DNA from: Bog-473 sp963817735
GTDB lineage: Bacteria; Actinomycetota; Acidimicrobiia; Acidimicrobiales; RAAP-2
Length of the DNA stretch: 64,000 nucleotides
Direction of reading: 5' to 3'
Assembly: GCA_963817735.1 (NCBI GenBank)
Contig: CAWFPP010000010.1
Location: 124,001 to 188,000 of the forward strand
In this document: positions 49,861 to 57,466 of the stretch, piece after piece
How the letters are laid out: each line of letters begins with the position of its first letter
Position numbering within the stretch: the first letter of the stretch is position 1
Made by a program: the position numbers and the translations under genes
The notes under the pieces: generated by a model
The model's database searches: none
Told to the model about the DNA's origin: nothing
What the model saw: only the letters and a program-made list of their open reading frames with translations

Positions 49861-51713
49861 GTCGAGGCGCTCCACCGCCGCAGCACGGCGTCGGCTTCGA
49901 TCATGACGGCGGCGATGATTTCGGCCACGCTCGGCAGCGACTCAATCACCCCCACGACCTGACCGGTCGGCAGCACGCCGACATCGGTCTGCCCTTCGAC
50001 CAGCGCGGCCTTGGTCATGACCGGCGCGTTCGCCGCCATCACGACCTGCGCCCAGGTGAGCTCGTTGCCCTCCTTCATGGCGCGTCCCTCGCGCAGCAGC
50101 GAGCCGAACGTGGCACCCGTCTCCTGGCGGAACTGGTAGGCGCTGCGCAGCGCCCGCGGCAACGAGCGCAGCCACGACTGTGACTCCAGGTGGTCGACCA
50201 GGTCGGTGCGCACGACCCGCTGGGGCGCGCCGTCGACCTTGGTCGTGACCACGGTGCCGGTGACGGGCGTGCCGAGGTAGAGCGCCTTGACCGCGTCGGG
50301 CACCCTGCTCTCCGCCGAGAGCAGGAAGCGGGTACCCATGGCCACGCCGGCGGCGCCGTAGGAGAGGGCGGCCACCAGGCCGCGCCCGTTGTAGAAGCCC
50401 CCCGCCCCGAGGACGAGCACGCGGTCGCCCACCGCGTCGACCACCTGGGGGAGGAGCAGCGTCGTGGGGACGGTCCCGGTATGCCCGCCCCCCTCGCCGC
50501 CCTGGGCGATGACGGCGTCCACCCCCCACTCGGCCACCTTCTCGGCGTGGCGACGGGCGCCGACCGTTGGCACGACGAACAGCCCCGCCTCTTTGCAGCG
50601 GGTGACCAGGGCCGGGTTCGGTGCCTGGGCGAAGCTGGCCACCCGGGCGCCGGTCTCGATCATGAGCTCGATGCGCTCGTGGACGTCGGCCACGTCGGTA
50701 CGCAGGTTCACCCCGAATGGGCCGTTGGTGCGGCGACGCACCTCGGCGATGGCGGCCGCCAGCTCGTCGAGGCTCATGGTGGCCGAGGCCAGGATCCCCA
50801 GCCCGCCGGCCTCGGTGGTGGCTGCCACCAGGCGCGGGCCGGCCACCCAGCCCATGCCGGTCTGGACCAGCGGGTAGCGCACGCCGATCCGCTCGCACAG
50901 CTCGGTGTGGAGCGCCGGGTGCAGCGCGGCTCCGATGTCCGGGGTCAGGTCCGCACCTCGCGGGTCGCGCTGCGAGCCCGGGTCGAGCACGGTGCGGATG
51001 AGGTCGAGCTCCTCGGGTGTGGGGAGGCGGGTCTCGGCCACGTCGTCGGGGATGGTGAGCGTGAACCCGGTGGCGGCCACGATGTCGTCGACGGTGACGC
51101 CGGGGTGGTGCGAGCGCAGCCGCATGGTGCGGTCCGGCGTCTCGAAGTCGAACACGCCGAGATTCGACACCACGCGGGGGACGTCGTGGAAGCGGGTGGC
51201 GCCGGCGCCGGCCGCCGCCGCCCGTGCGTAGCCGACGCCGCTCACCACGTCGACCTGCTCCACGAAGGTGCGCACGGTGTGATCGGGCACCCAGTAGCTG
51301 GTGGGGTGGTTGACCGAGTTCCCCGGCGCGCCGCGCACGCCGACGAGCTGCACCTTGGGCTTGGCGTGCGGCCCGATGGCCGAGATGTTCTGGTTGCCGT
51401 TCCGGTCGATCTGGCTGGCCATCATCATCATGTTGCGCCGGCCCGACCACACGACGTCGAAAACGGTGCGGTACGGCATGGCCGCCTCACGCACCAGCTC
51501 GTCGGGTCGGGTGGCGATGGGCGGCGCGCCCACCATCAACGCGGCCTCGCCGTCGGTGAGCACGATGTCGGGCGAGAAGGTGCGCTTGGCCAACCGGGCA
51601 CCGAGGGCGGGGATGGTGCCGAAGGGGCTGACCATGACCTCGCCCGCGTCGCGCCAGGTGTCCGCGCAGGCGATGACGCACGATTCGGCCCGGGTGACGC
51701 CGGGATCACTCAT
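49857..51713 (-). CDS. ipdB-ipdC: Fused IpdB-IpdC: CoA-transferase-type beta subunit joined to FMN enoyl-CoA reductase-like protein
   Basis: One 618-residue frame holds two proteins that are separate in mycobacteria. Residues 1 to about 250 match IpdB (SDPGVTRAESCVIACADTWR, QIDRNGNQNISAIG, RGAPGNSVNHPTSYWV, SNLGVFDF). After an 18-residue linker, residues about 268-618 match IpdC (YPLVQTGMGWVAGPRLVAAT, GLGILASATMSLDELAAAI, IAQGGEGGGHTG, YGAAGVAMGTRFLL), a nitronate-monooxygenase-like flavoprotein. IpdA/IpdB open steroid ring C of COCHEA-CoA; IpdC acts slightly earlier. No stop or frameshift lies near the junction (about 50930). Its ATG shares one base with the ipdA stop. Confidence 0.9.
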   Translation of the reverse strand: MSDPGVTRAESCVIACADTWRDAGEVMVSPFGTIPALGARLAKRTFSPDIVLTDGEAALMVGAPPIATRPDELVREAAMPYRTVFDVVWSGRRNMMMMASQIDRNGNQNISAIGPHAKPKVQLVGVRGAPGNSVNHPTSYWVPDHTVRTFVEQVDVVSGVGYARAAAAGAGATRFHDVPRVVSNLGVFDFETPDRTMRLRSHHPGVTVDDIVAATGFTLTIPDDVAETRLPTPEELDLIRTVLDPGSQRDPRGADLTPDIGAALHPALHTELCERIGVRYPLVQTGMGWVAGPRLVAATTEAGGLGILASATMSLDELAAAIAEVRRRTNGPFGVNLRTDVADVHERIELMIETGARVASFAQAPNPALVTRCKEAGLFVVPTVGARRHAEKVAEWGVDAVIAQGGEGGGHTGTVPTTLLLPQVVDAVGDRVLVLGAGGFYNGRGLVAALSYGAAGVAMGTRFLLSAESRVPDAVKALYLGTPVTGTVVTTKVDGAPQRVVRTDLVDHLESQSWLRSLPRALRSAYQFRQETGATFGSLLREGRAMKEGNELTWAQVVMAANAPVMTKAALVEGQTDVGVLPTGQVVGVIESLPSVAEIIAAVMIEADAVLRRWSAST

Positions 51714-52606
51714 CAGGACGCCTGCCGCTCCGCCACGTTGGCCCGGTACTCGTCGTCGTCGACGAAGACGTAGCGCTTGGCGAAGGCTTCCCACTCGGCC
51801 GGCTCGGCCGCCGACGCCGCGTACTCCTTCTGGAACGCCTCGTCGCGTCCGTAGTCCGGTGGGTTGGCCGTGAAGTGGGCGCCGCCCGGCGACTCGGCCA
51901 CGCCGTCGACCAGCATGCGGTGGATGGGCACGGTGGCGATCGGGTGGGCCGCATCGGCGAGGGCGCCGTTGTCGACCATCGCCTCGGTCGTCATGAAGCG
52001 GCGCTCGGCCGCCCCGAGGAAGAGCGGGTCGAAGAAGGCGTCAGGGCTCAGCACCTGGCCGTTGCCGGCGGCGTCGGCCCGGTTGGTGTGGACGATGGCG
52101 GCGTCGAGCTGGAGGGCCGGCATGGCGACCAGCTCGACGTCGGCGTCGGCTGCGTCGGCCAGGTACGGGTGGCCGGCGCCGTAGGGGGAGCGCACCAGCT
52201 GCAGGTCGGGGTTGAGGGTCAGGACGTCGGAGCCGAGGCCGGCCCGGGTGGGCAGGAAGGGGACCCGCCAGGAGGCCGCCTGCAGGCCGAGGAAGAACAT
52301 GCCCTCGTCGACCTCCATGACCTCGACACGGCCGTGCTGGCGCGCGGCGCGCCAGTGGGGATCGAGGGCGATGGAGTCCAGGGTGACGAAGCCGCAGACG
52401 ACCTTGCGCACCTTGCCGGTGGCGCAGAGCAGCCCGACGTCGGGGCCTCCATAGGCCACGACGGTGAGGTCGGTCAGGTCCGAGCGGCACAGAGCGCGCA
52501 CGACCGCCATGGGCTTGCGGCGCGAGCCCCAGCCGCCGATGCCGATGGTCATGCCGGAGCGGAGTTCGCCGACCATGTCGTCGATGGTGGTGCGCTTGTC
52601 GGCCAT
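51713..52606 (-). CDS. ipdA: IpdA, CoA-transferase-type hydrolase alpha subunit
   Basis: A 297-residue protein close to mycobacterial IpdA: MTIGIGGWGSRRKPMAVVRA, LTVVAYGGPDVGLLC, VCGFVTLDSIALDP, MFFLGLQAASWRVPFLPTRA and HTNRADAAGNGQVLSPDAFF. It has the CoA-transferase I fold but, with IpdB, works as a ring-opening hydrolase of the last steroid ring, COCHEA-CoA. It lies 7 bases after echA20 and overlaps the ipdB-ipdC start by one base, so the module is one transcript. Confidence 0.94.
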   Translation of the reverse strand: MADKRTTIDDMVGELRSGMTIGIGGWGSRRKPMAVVRALCRSDLTDLTVVAYGGPDVGLLCATGKVRKVVCGFVTLDSIALDPHWRAARQHGRVEVMEVDEGMFFLGLQAASWRVPFLPTRAGLGSDVLTLNPDLQLVRSPYGAGHPYLADAADADVELVAMPALQLDAAIVHTNRADAAGNGQVLSPDAFFDPLFLGAAERRFMTTEAMVDNGALADAAHPIATVPIHRMLVDGVAESPGGAHFTANPPDYGRDEAFQKEYAASAAEPAEWEAFAKRYVFVDDDEYRANVAERQAS

Positions 52607-52613
52607 CAGCGCG

Positions 52614-53372
52614 TCATCGGGAGGTGTCGGCGTCGCGCTTCTCGACGAAGGCGGCGCGCTGCTCGTCGGCCACGCCGCGCACGTGCAGCTCGTACGTGAA
52701 GCCCTGTTCGAAGCGATAGCTGCGCTTCACGTCGACGGGGTCGATGCCGTTCAGCGACTCCTTGGCCCGGCGGATGATGGTGGGGCTCTTGGTGGCGATG
52801 TCGGCGGCCAGCTCGAGCGCGGCCGCATGGAGGCGGTCCGGCGGCACCACGGCGGCGACCGAGCCGTAGGCCGCCAGCTCGGCGGCGGTGATGGGCTTCG
52901 CGGTGTAGACCATCTTGCGCATGGCGTGCTGGGGAACCAGGCGGGCCAGGTGCGTGGCGGCGCCGAGCGCGCCGCGGTCGACCTCGGGCAGCCCGAAGGT
53001 GGCGTCCTCGGAGGCGACGAGCATGTCGGCGTTGCCGGCCAGGCCGATGCCGCCGCCGAGGCAGAAGCCCTGCACCGCGGCGATCACGGGAACCTCGCAG
53101 TCGTAGACGGCGGCGAAGGCGGCGGCGCAGCCGCGGTTCACCCCGACCAGCGCCTCGTCGCCCTTGGCGTTGATCTCCTTGATGTCCACGCCGGCGCAGA
53201 AGCCGCGCCCGGTCGCCCGCAGGATGGCCACGCGGTTGGTGGGCACGCGGCCCACGGCGAGAAGGGCCTCGGCCAGCTCGAACCAGCCCGCCACGTCGAG
53301 CGCGTTGACCGGCGGGTGGTTGATGACCACCTCGGCGATCCCGTCGTGCTCCTGCAACACATCGATGGGCAT
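52614..53372 (-). CDS. echA20: EchA20, crotonase-type steroid D-ring hydrolase
   Basis: A 252-residue crotonase starting MPIDVLQEHDGIAEVVINHP. Oxyanion segments are GRGFCAGVDIKEINAKGDEA and AVQGFCLGGGIGLAGNADML, then EDATFGLPEVDRGALGAATH. The C-terminal GIDPVDVKRSYRFEQGFTYE followed by HVRGVADEQRAAFVEKR matches EchA20 (Rv3550), which opens ring D of the HIEC-CoA intermediate of cholesterol breakdown. The order echA20-ipdA-ipdB-ipdC is the same as in M. tuberculosis. AGGAGAA precedes the start, and a perfect palindrome lies 30 bases upstream. Confidence 0.94.
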   Translation of the reverse strand: MPIDVLQEHDGIAEVVINHPPVNALDVAGWFELAEALLAVGRVPTNRVAILRATGRGFCAGVDIKEINAKGDEALVGVNRGCAAAFAAVYDCEVPVIAAVQGFCLGGGIGLAGNADMLVASEDATFGLPEVDRGALGAATHLARLVPQHAMRKMVYTAKPITAAELAAYGSVAAVVPPDRLHAAALELAADIATKSPTIIRRAKESLNGIDPVDVKRSYRFEQGFTYELHVRGVADEQRAAFVEKRDADTSR

Positions 53373-53401
53373 GCGGGCGCGGGTTCTCCTCGGTCTGGGC
53401 C

Positions 53402-53416
53402 CTGACGCGGCGTCAG
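53402..53416. promoter_or_regulatory. Putative operator, CTGACG-nnn-CGTCAG type (site 4)
   Basis: CTGACGCGGCGTCAG is a perfect 15-bp palindrome in the divergent region between echA20 and the SDR. A TAAGTT on the minus strand at 53435-53430 could be the echA20 -10 element, putting the palindrome near the transcription start. In mycobacteria this same intergenic region is bound by KstR2, whose known site (CAAG-nn-CTTG) is different. Confidence 0.6.
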
Positions 53417-53476
53417 AAAAGCCAGGGCGAACTTAGGTCAGCGTCCCGTGGCCCGGCCAGTGCGCACTCCCGGACG

Positions 53477-53482
53477 TAGGGT
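53477..53482 (+). promoter_or_regulatory. -10 element of the SDR at 53490
   Basis: TAGGGT stands 7 bases before the ATG, with no Shine-Dalgarno. Confidence 0.5.
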
Positions 53483-53489
53483 TTGGCGC

Positions 53490-54248
53490 ATGACCCAGCC
53501 CGTCTACGACTTCAGCGAGCGTGTCGTGGTGGTCACGGGGGGATCCCGCGGGGTCGGGGCCGGCGTGGTGGCGGCGTTCGCCGCCGCCGGGGCACACGTC
53601 GTAGCCTGCGGGCGCCACGAGGCCGAGGTCGAGGGGGCCGTCTTCGTCACGGCGGACATCCGCAAGCCGCCCGAGGCCGAACGGGTCATCGCCAAGGCGG
53701 TCGAGGTCTTCGGCCGGCTCGATGTCCTGATCAACAACGCCGGGGGCTCGCCCCACGTGGCGGCGGCCGACGCCTCGCCGCGCTTCGTCGAGGCCATCGT
53801 CGGTCTGAACCTGCTGGCGCCGCTGTGGTGCGCCCAGTCGGCCCACAAGGTGATGGCCGTGCAGGAGGACGGCGGCGCCATCGTCAACGTGTCGAGCGTG
53901 TCGGGGATGCGCCCGTCGCCCGGCGCCTCCGCCTACGGCGCGGCCAAGGCGGGCCTCATCAACCTGACGGCGACGCTGGCCGTCGAGTGGGCCCCCGTGG
54001 TCCGCGTCAACTGCGTCACCGCCGGGTTGCTCGACACCGGGGCCGGCGACGACTTCTACGGAGGGCCCGAGGGCATGGCGCGGGCGGCCGCCACCGTGCC
54101 GGTCGGGCGCATGGGCACGCCGGCCGACGTGGCCGAAGCCTGTTTGTACTTGTCGAGCGACGCCGCCTCCTACGTCACGGGGGCCAATCTGGTCGTGCAC
54201 GGGGGCGGGGAGCCGCCGCCGTTCCTGGGGGCGGTCGCCGGGCCCTGA
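53490..54248 (+). CDS. SDR family oxidoreductase, Rv3549c-like
   Basis: A 252-residue SDR starting MTQPVYDFSERVVVVTGGSR. The glycine motif TGGSRGVGAGV, NNAGG, the serine in VSSVSGM and the YGAAKAG catalytic Tyr-Lys are present. It matches the SDR divergent from echA20 in mycobacteria (Rv3549c, KstR2 regulon), which is thought to act on hydroxy or keto intermediates of ring C/D catabolism. Conserved divergent synteny with echA20 supports the assignment. Confidence 0.9.
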   Translation: MTQPVYDFSERVVVVTGGSRGVGAGVVAAFAAAGAHVVACGRHEAEVEGAVFVTADIRKPPEAERVIAKAVEVFGRLDVLINNAGGSPHVAAADASPRFVEAIVGLNLLAPLWCAQSAHKVMAVQEDGGAIVNVSSVSGMRPSPGASAYGAAKAGLINLTATLAVEWAPVVRVNCVTAGLLDTGAGDDFYGGPEGMARAAATVPVGRMGTPADVAEACLYLSSDAASYVTGANLVVHGGGEPPPFLGAVAGP

Positions 54249-54324
54249 CGCGGCCATTCAGTGTCCTGTTCGTTTTCCGCTCGATTAGGGGTAAACGCGG
54301 GTTCAGCTGCTAGACAGAGCGACC

Positions 54325-55488
54325 GTGAAATTGGCGGTCCCCACCGAGACCCGTCCGGGCGAGCGCCGCGTGGCCATCGTCCCCGATGTGGCCAAGAAGC
54401 TGGTCAGCGCAGGCTGGGAGGTCTGCGTGCAGGCCGGCGCCGGCACCGAGGCCGCGTTCAGCGACAGGGCCTACACCGAGGCCGGCGCCACGGTCGCCCC
54501 CGACGCCGCCGCGACGCTCTCCGGCGCCGGGCTGGTGGTGCGGGTCAACGCTCCGAGCGCGGACGATGTCGCGGCGATCCCCGAGGGCGCGGCGCTCCTG
54601 AGCTTCTTCGGCGTGGCCCAGTCCGCCGACGCCGTGCGCGCCCTGGCGGCCAAGAAGGCGACCGTCTTCAGCTTCGACCTGCTGCCCCGCATCAGCCGGG
54701 CCCAGGGCATGGACGCCTTGAGCTCACAGGCGACGGTGTCGGGGTATCGAGCGGGGCTCAGCGCGGCCGAGCACCTGGCCAAGTTCTTCCCGATGTTCAT
54801 GACGGCGGCGGGCACGGTGCCGCCGGCCAAGGTGCTCGTCATGGGCGTCGGGGTGGCCGGCCTGCAGTCGATCGCCACGGCGCGCCGGCTCGGCGCGGTG
54901 GTCAAGGCCTACGACGTGCGGGCCGCGGCCAAGGAGGAGGCTGAGAGCCTGGGCGCCACCTTCCTCGACACCGGCGTCTCGGCCGAGGGCACCGGCGGCT
55001 ATGCCCGCGAGCTCTCGCCCGAGGAGCTGGACCGCCAGCGCGCCGCGCTGGCCGAGGAGGTCGGGCGCTCCGACGTCGTCATCACCACCGCGGCCGTGCC
55101 GGGCCGCAAGGCCCCGGTGCTGCTCACGGTGTCGATGGTCGAGGGCATGGGCGAGGGTGCCGTCGTGGTGGACATGGCGGCGGACCAGGGTGGCAACTGC
55201 GAGCTGACGGTAGCGGGTGAGATCGTGGACCATAACGGTGTGCACGTCGTCGGCATGGCCAACCCCCCGTCGGGCATGCCGACCCACGCCAGCTTCCTCT
55301 TCGCCCGCAACGTGGCCAACGTGCTGGCGTTGATGGGCCCGTCGGGGACGCTCGAGCCGGACTGGGACGACGAGATCGTGGCCGGCATGTGCGTGCTGCG
55401 CGAGGGCGCCGCGGTGGCGCCGGCCGCGGTGGAGCTGCTGGGCGGGACCTCCGGCGGCGCCGGCGGGACACAGGGGGCGCAGTCGTGA
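54325..55488 (+). CDS. pntAA: NAD(P) transhydrogenase alpha subunit, soluble part (PntAA)
   Basis: A 387-residue protein with a GTG start, 8 bases after TAGACA. It opens MKLAVPTETRPGERRVAIVP, and has the domain I transhydrogenase/alanine-dehydrogenase fold with ISRAQGMDALSSQATVSGYR, the NAD motif VMGVGVAGLQSIATARRLGA and GGNCELTVAGE. It binds NAD(H) on the cytosolic side. The next two genes supply the membrane and NADP domains, giving the three-gene form known from Rhodospirillum. Confidence 0.95.
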   Translation: MKLAVPTETRPGERRVAIVPDVAKKLVSAGWEVCVQAGAGTEAAFSDRAYTEAGATVAPDAAATLSGAGLVVRVNAPSADDVAAIPEGAALLSFFGVAQSADAVRALAAKKATVFSFDLLPRISRAQGMDALSSQATVSGYRAGLSAAEHLAKFFPMFMTAAGTVPPAKVLVMGVGVAGLQSIATARRLGAVVKAYDVRAAAKEEAESLGATFLDTGVSAEGTGGYARELSPEELDRQRAALAEEVGRSDVVITTAAVPGRKAPVLLTVSMVEGMGEGAVVVDMAADQGGNCELTVAGEIVDHNGVHVVGMANPPSGMPTHASFLFARNVANVLALMGPSGTLEPDWDDEIVAGMCVLREGAAVAPAAVELLGGTSGGAGGTQGAQS

Positions 55489-55910
55489 TCCATTTGCTGC
55501 TGACGTCGACGCCGACCGGGTCGACCACGGGGATCGTCGAGTACCTGACCATCTTCGTGCTGGCCGCCTTCGTCGGCATAGAGGTCGTGTCGAAGGTGCC
55601 CAGCATTCTGCACACGCCGCTGATGTCGGGATCGAACGCCATCCACGGCATCGTGTTGGTGGGCGCGTTGACGATAATGGGCGAGGCGCACGGCACGGCC
55701 GAGGTCACGCTCGGCTTCCTGGCCGTCTTCCTGGCCACCTTGAACGTCGTGGGCGGCTTCGTGGTGACCGACCGCATGCTCGAGATGTTCAAGGGCAAGC
55801 CGGGGGACCGGGCCAAGCCCCGAGTGGCCAAGGCCCAGGACACGACGGCGCAGGACGCCGCACCCCCGGCATCGTCCGGCCCGCCTGAGCCCGGCGGAGG
55901 CGCCGCCTGA
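55485..55910 (+). CDS. pntAB: NAD(P) transhydrogenase alpha subunit, membrane part (PntAB)
   Basis: GTG at 55485 overlaps the pntAA stop. The 141-residue protein has three or four membrane helices: EYLTIFVLAAFVGIEVVSKV, NAIHGIVLVGALTIMGEAH and LGFLAVFLATLNVVGGFVVT with the conserved FVVTDRMLEMF. The tail after residue 108 is extra and low complexity. It forms part of the proton channel of transhydrogenase together with PntB. Confidence 0.93.
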   Translation: MIHLLLTSTPTGSTTGIVEYLTIFVLAAFVGIEVVSKVPSILHTPLMSGSNAIHGIVLVGALTIMGEAHGTAEVTLGFLAVFLATLNVVGGFVVTDRMLEMFKGKPGDRAKPRVAKAQDTTAQDAAPPASSGPPEPGGGAA

Positions 55911-57328
55911 TGCTGGCCGTCTCCTTCACCCTGACGACCGCGCGCGACCTGGCCTATCTGGTCGCGATCGCCGGGTTCATCTTCGCCCTCAAGGGCCTGA
56001 GCTCTCCCCGCCACGCCCGCCTCGGCAACCTGGTCGGCGCGGCGGCGGCGACCCTCGCCATCGGCATGACCTTCACCCTGCCGTCGTTGCGGCACTCGGG
56101 CTGGAACCTCGTGCTGGCGCTCATCGCCATGGCGCTGGGCGCGTCCATCGCCGTGCCGGTGGCCCGCTTCGTGAAGATGACCGCGATGCCCCAGCTGGTG
56201 GCCATCTTCAACGGCGTAGGCGGCGGGGCTGCCGCGCTGATCTCCATCGTGGAGCTGCTCCACCTGCACTCGCTCGGGCTGCAGCCGGCCGTCTACGTCA
56301 CCGCCGAGGTCCTGCTGGGAGTGCTCATCGGGTCGGTGTCCTTCTCGGGCAGCGCCATCGCGTTCATCAAGCTGCAGGAGCTCATCACCGGGCGGCCGAT
56401 CACCTACCCGGGCCAGCAGGTCATCAACGCACTCGTGGCCGCGGCCATCGGCGTCATGTTGATCCTGGCGCTGGTCACCGGGAGCATCGTCTACGTCTGG
56501 ATCATCCTGGTGCTGGCGCTCGCGCTCGGCGTGATCTTCGTGCTGCCCATCGGCGGGGCCGACGTGCCCGTGCTGATTTCGTTGCTCAACTCGTTCACGG
56601 GCCTGGCCGTCGCCGCCTCGGGCTTCGTGCTCGACAGTGATCTGCTGATTGTGGCCGGCACGCTCGTCGGAGCCTCGGGCATGATCCTCACCCGGCTGAT
56701 GAGCAGCGCCATGGGGCGGTCGCTGCCGAACATCCTCTTCAGCGCGTTCGGCTCGGTGATCACGGCGACCGGCGGCGAGGCGGGCGACGCGACGCGGCCG
56801 GTCCGGACGGGGACGCCCGAGGACGTCGGCGTACTGCTGGCCTACGCGCGTAAGGTCGTCATCATCCCCGGCTACGGGCTGGCGGTGGCCCAGGCCCAGC
56901 ACACGGTGCGCGAGCTGGCCGACGCGCTCAAGGCGCGTGGCGTCGACACGTTCTTCGCCATCCACCCGGTGGCTGGGCGCATGCCGGGGCACATGAACGT
57001 GCTCCTGGCCGAGGCCAACGTGCCCTACGACGAGCTCAAAGAGATGGACGAGGCCAACCTCGAGATGGCCACGGCCGACGTCGCCCTCGTGGTCGGGGCC
57101 AACGACACCGTCAACCCGGCGGCCAAGACGACGCCGGGCAGCCCCATTTACGGCATGCCGATCATCAACGCCGACGAGGCCGAGAACATCGTCTTCCTCA
57201 AGCGCTCCATGCGGCCCGGCTTCGCCGGCATCGACAACGAGCTGCTCTACGACCCCAAGACGACCATGCTCTTCGGGGACGCAAAGGACACCCTGCAAAA
57301 GCTGGTGGCGGCGGTCGCGGAAGCCTGA
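55910..57328 (+). CDS. pntB: NAD(P) transhydrogenase beta subunit (PntB)
   Basis: A 472-residue protein sharing one base with the pntAB stop. The membrane half contains MPQLVAIFNGVGGGAAALIS and TGSIVYVWIILVLALALGVI. The NADP domain has VIIPGYGLAVAQAQHTVREL and HPVAGRMPGHMNVLLAEANV, then GANDTVNPAAKTTPGSPIYG. The complex uses proton flow to drive NADPH formation from NADH, or the reverse. This suits a cell that makes much NADH from lipid oxidation. Confidence 0.95.
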   Translation: MLAVSFTLTTARDLAYLVAIAGFIFALKGLSSPRHARLGNLVGAAAATLAIGMTFTLPSLRHSGWNLVLALIAMALGASIAVPVARFVKMTAMPQLVAIFNGVGGGAAALISIVELLHLHSLGLQPAVYVTAEVLLGVLIGSVSFSGSAIAFIKLQELITGRPITYPGQQVINALVAAAIGVMLILALVTGSIVYVWIILVLALALGVIFVLPIGGADVPVLISLLNSFTGLAVAASGFVLDSDLLIVAGTLVGASGMILTRLMSSAMGRSLPNILFSAFGSVITATGGEAGDATRPVRTGTPEDVGVLLAYARKVVIIPGYGLAVAQAQHTVRELADALKARGVDTFFAIHPVAGRMPGHMNVLLAEANVPYDELKEMDEANLEMATADVALVVGANDTVNPAAKTTPGSPIYGMPIINADEAENIVFLKRSMRPGFAGIDNELLYDPKTTMLFGDAKDTLQKLVAAVAEA

Positions 57329-57385
57329 GGGCTGACGGGCTGGAGGGCCTGAGGGCTGGAGCGCTGGAGGGCTGGAGGCGTGGGG
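57329..57385. repeat. Imperfect GGGCTGGAG direct repeats after pntB
   Basis: About five variants of a 9-12 bp GGGCTGGAGGGC unit follow the pntB stop. The remaining 80 bases to the next start have nothing recognisable. Confidence 0.75.
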
Positions 57386-57466
57386 TTGGCAGGCAACGGC
57401 AGCTGCCGCACCCGATGTTGAAGCCCGCACCGTGAGTTTCCGGCGCTCGACCCAGTTCCCACAGGG

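Noticed and set aside
54243..54260. CTGACGCGG followed by CATTCAG near the SDR stop
   Set aside because: Only half of the CTGACG palindrome is kept, the spacing is wrong and it overlaps a stop codon with no start close by.
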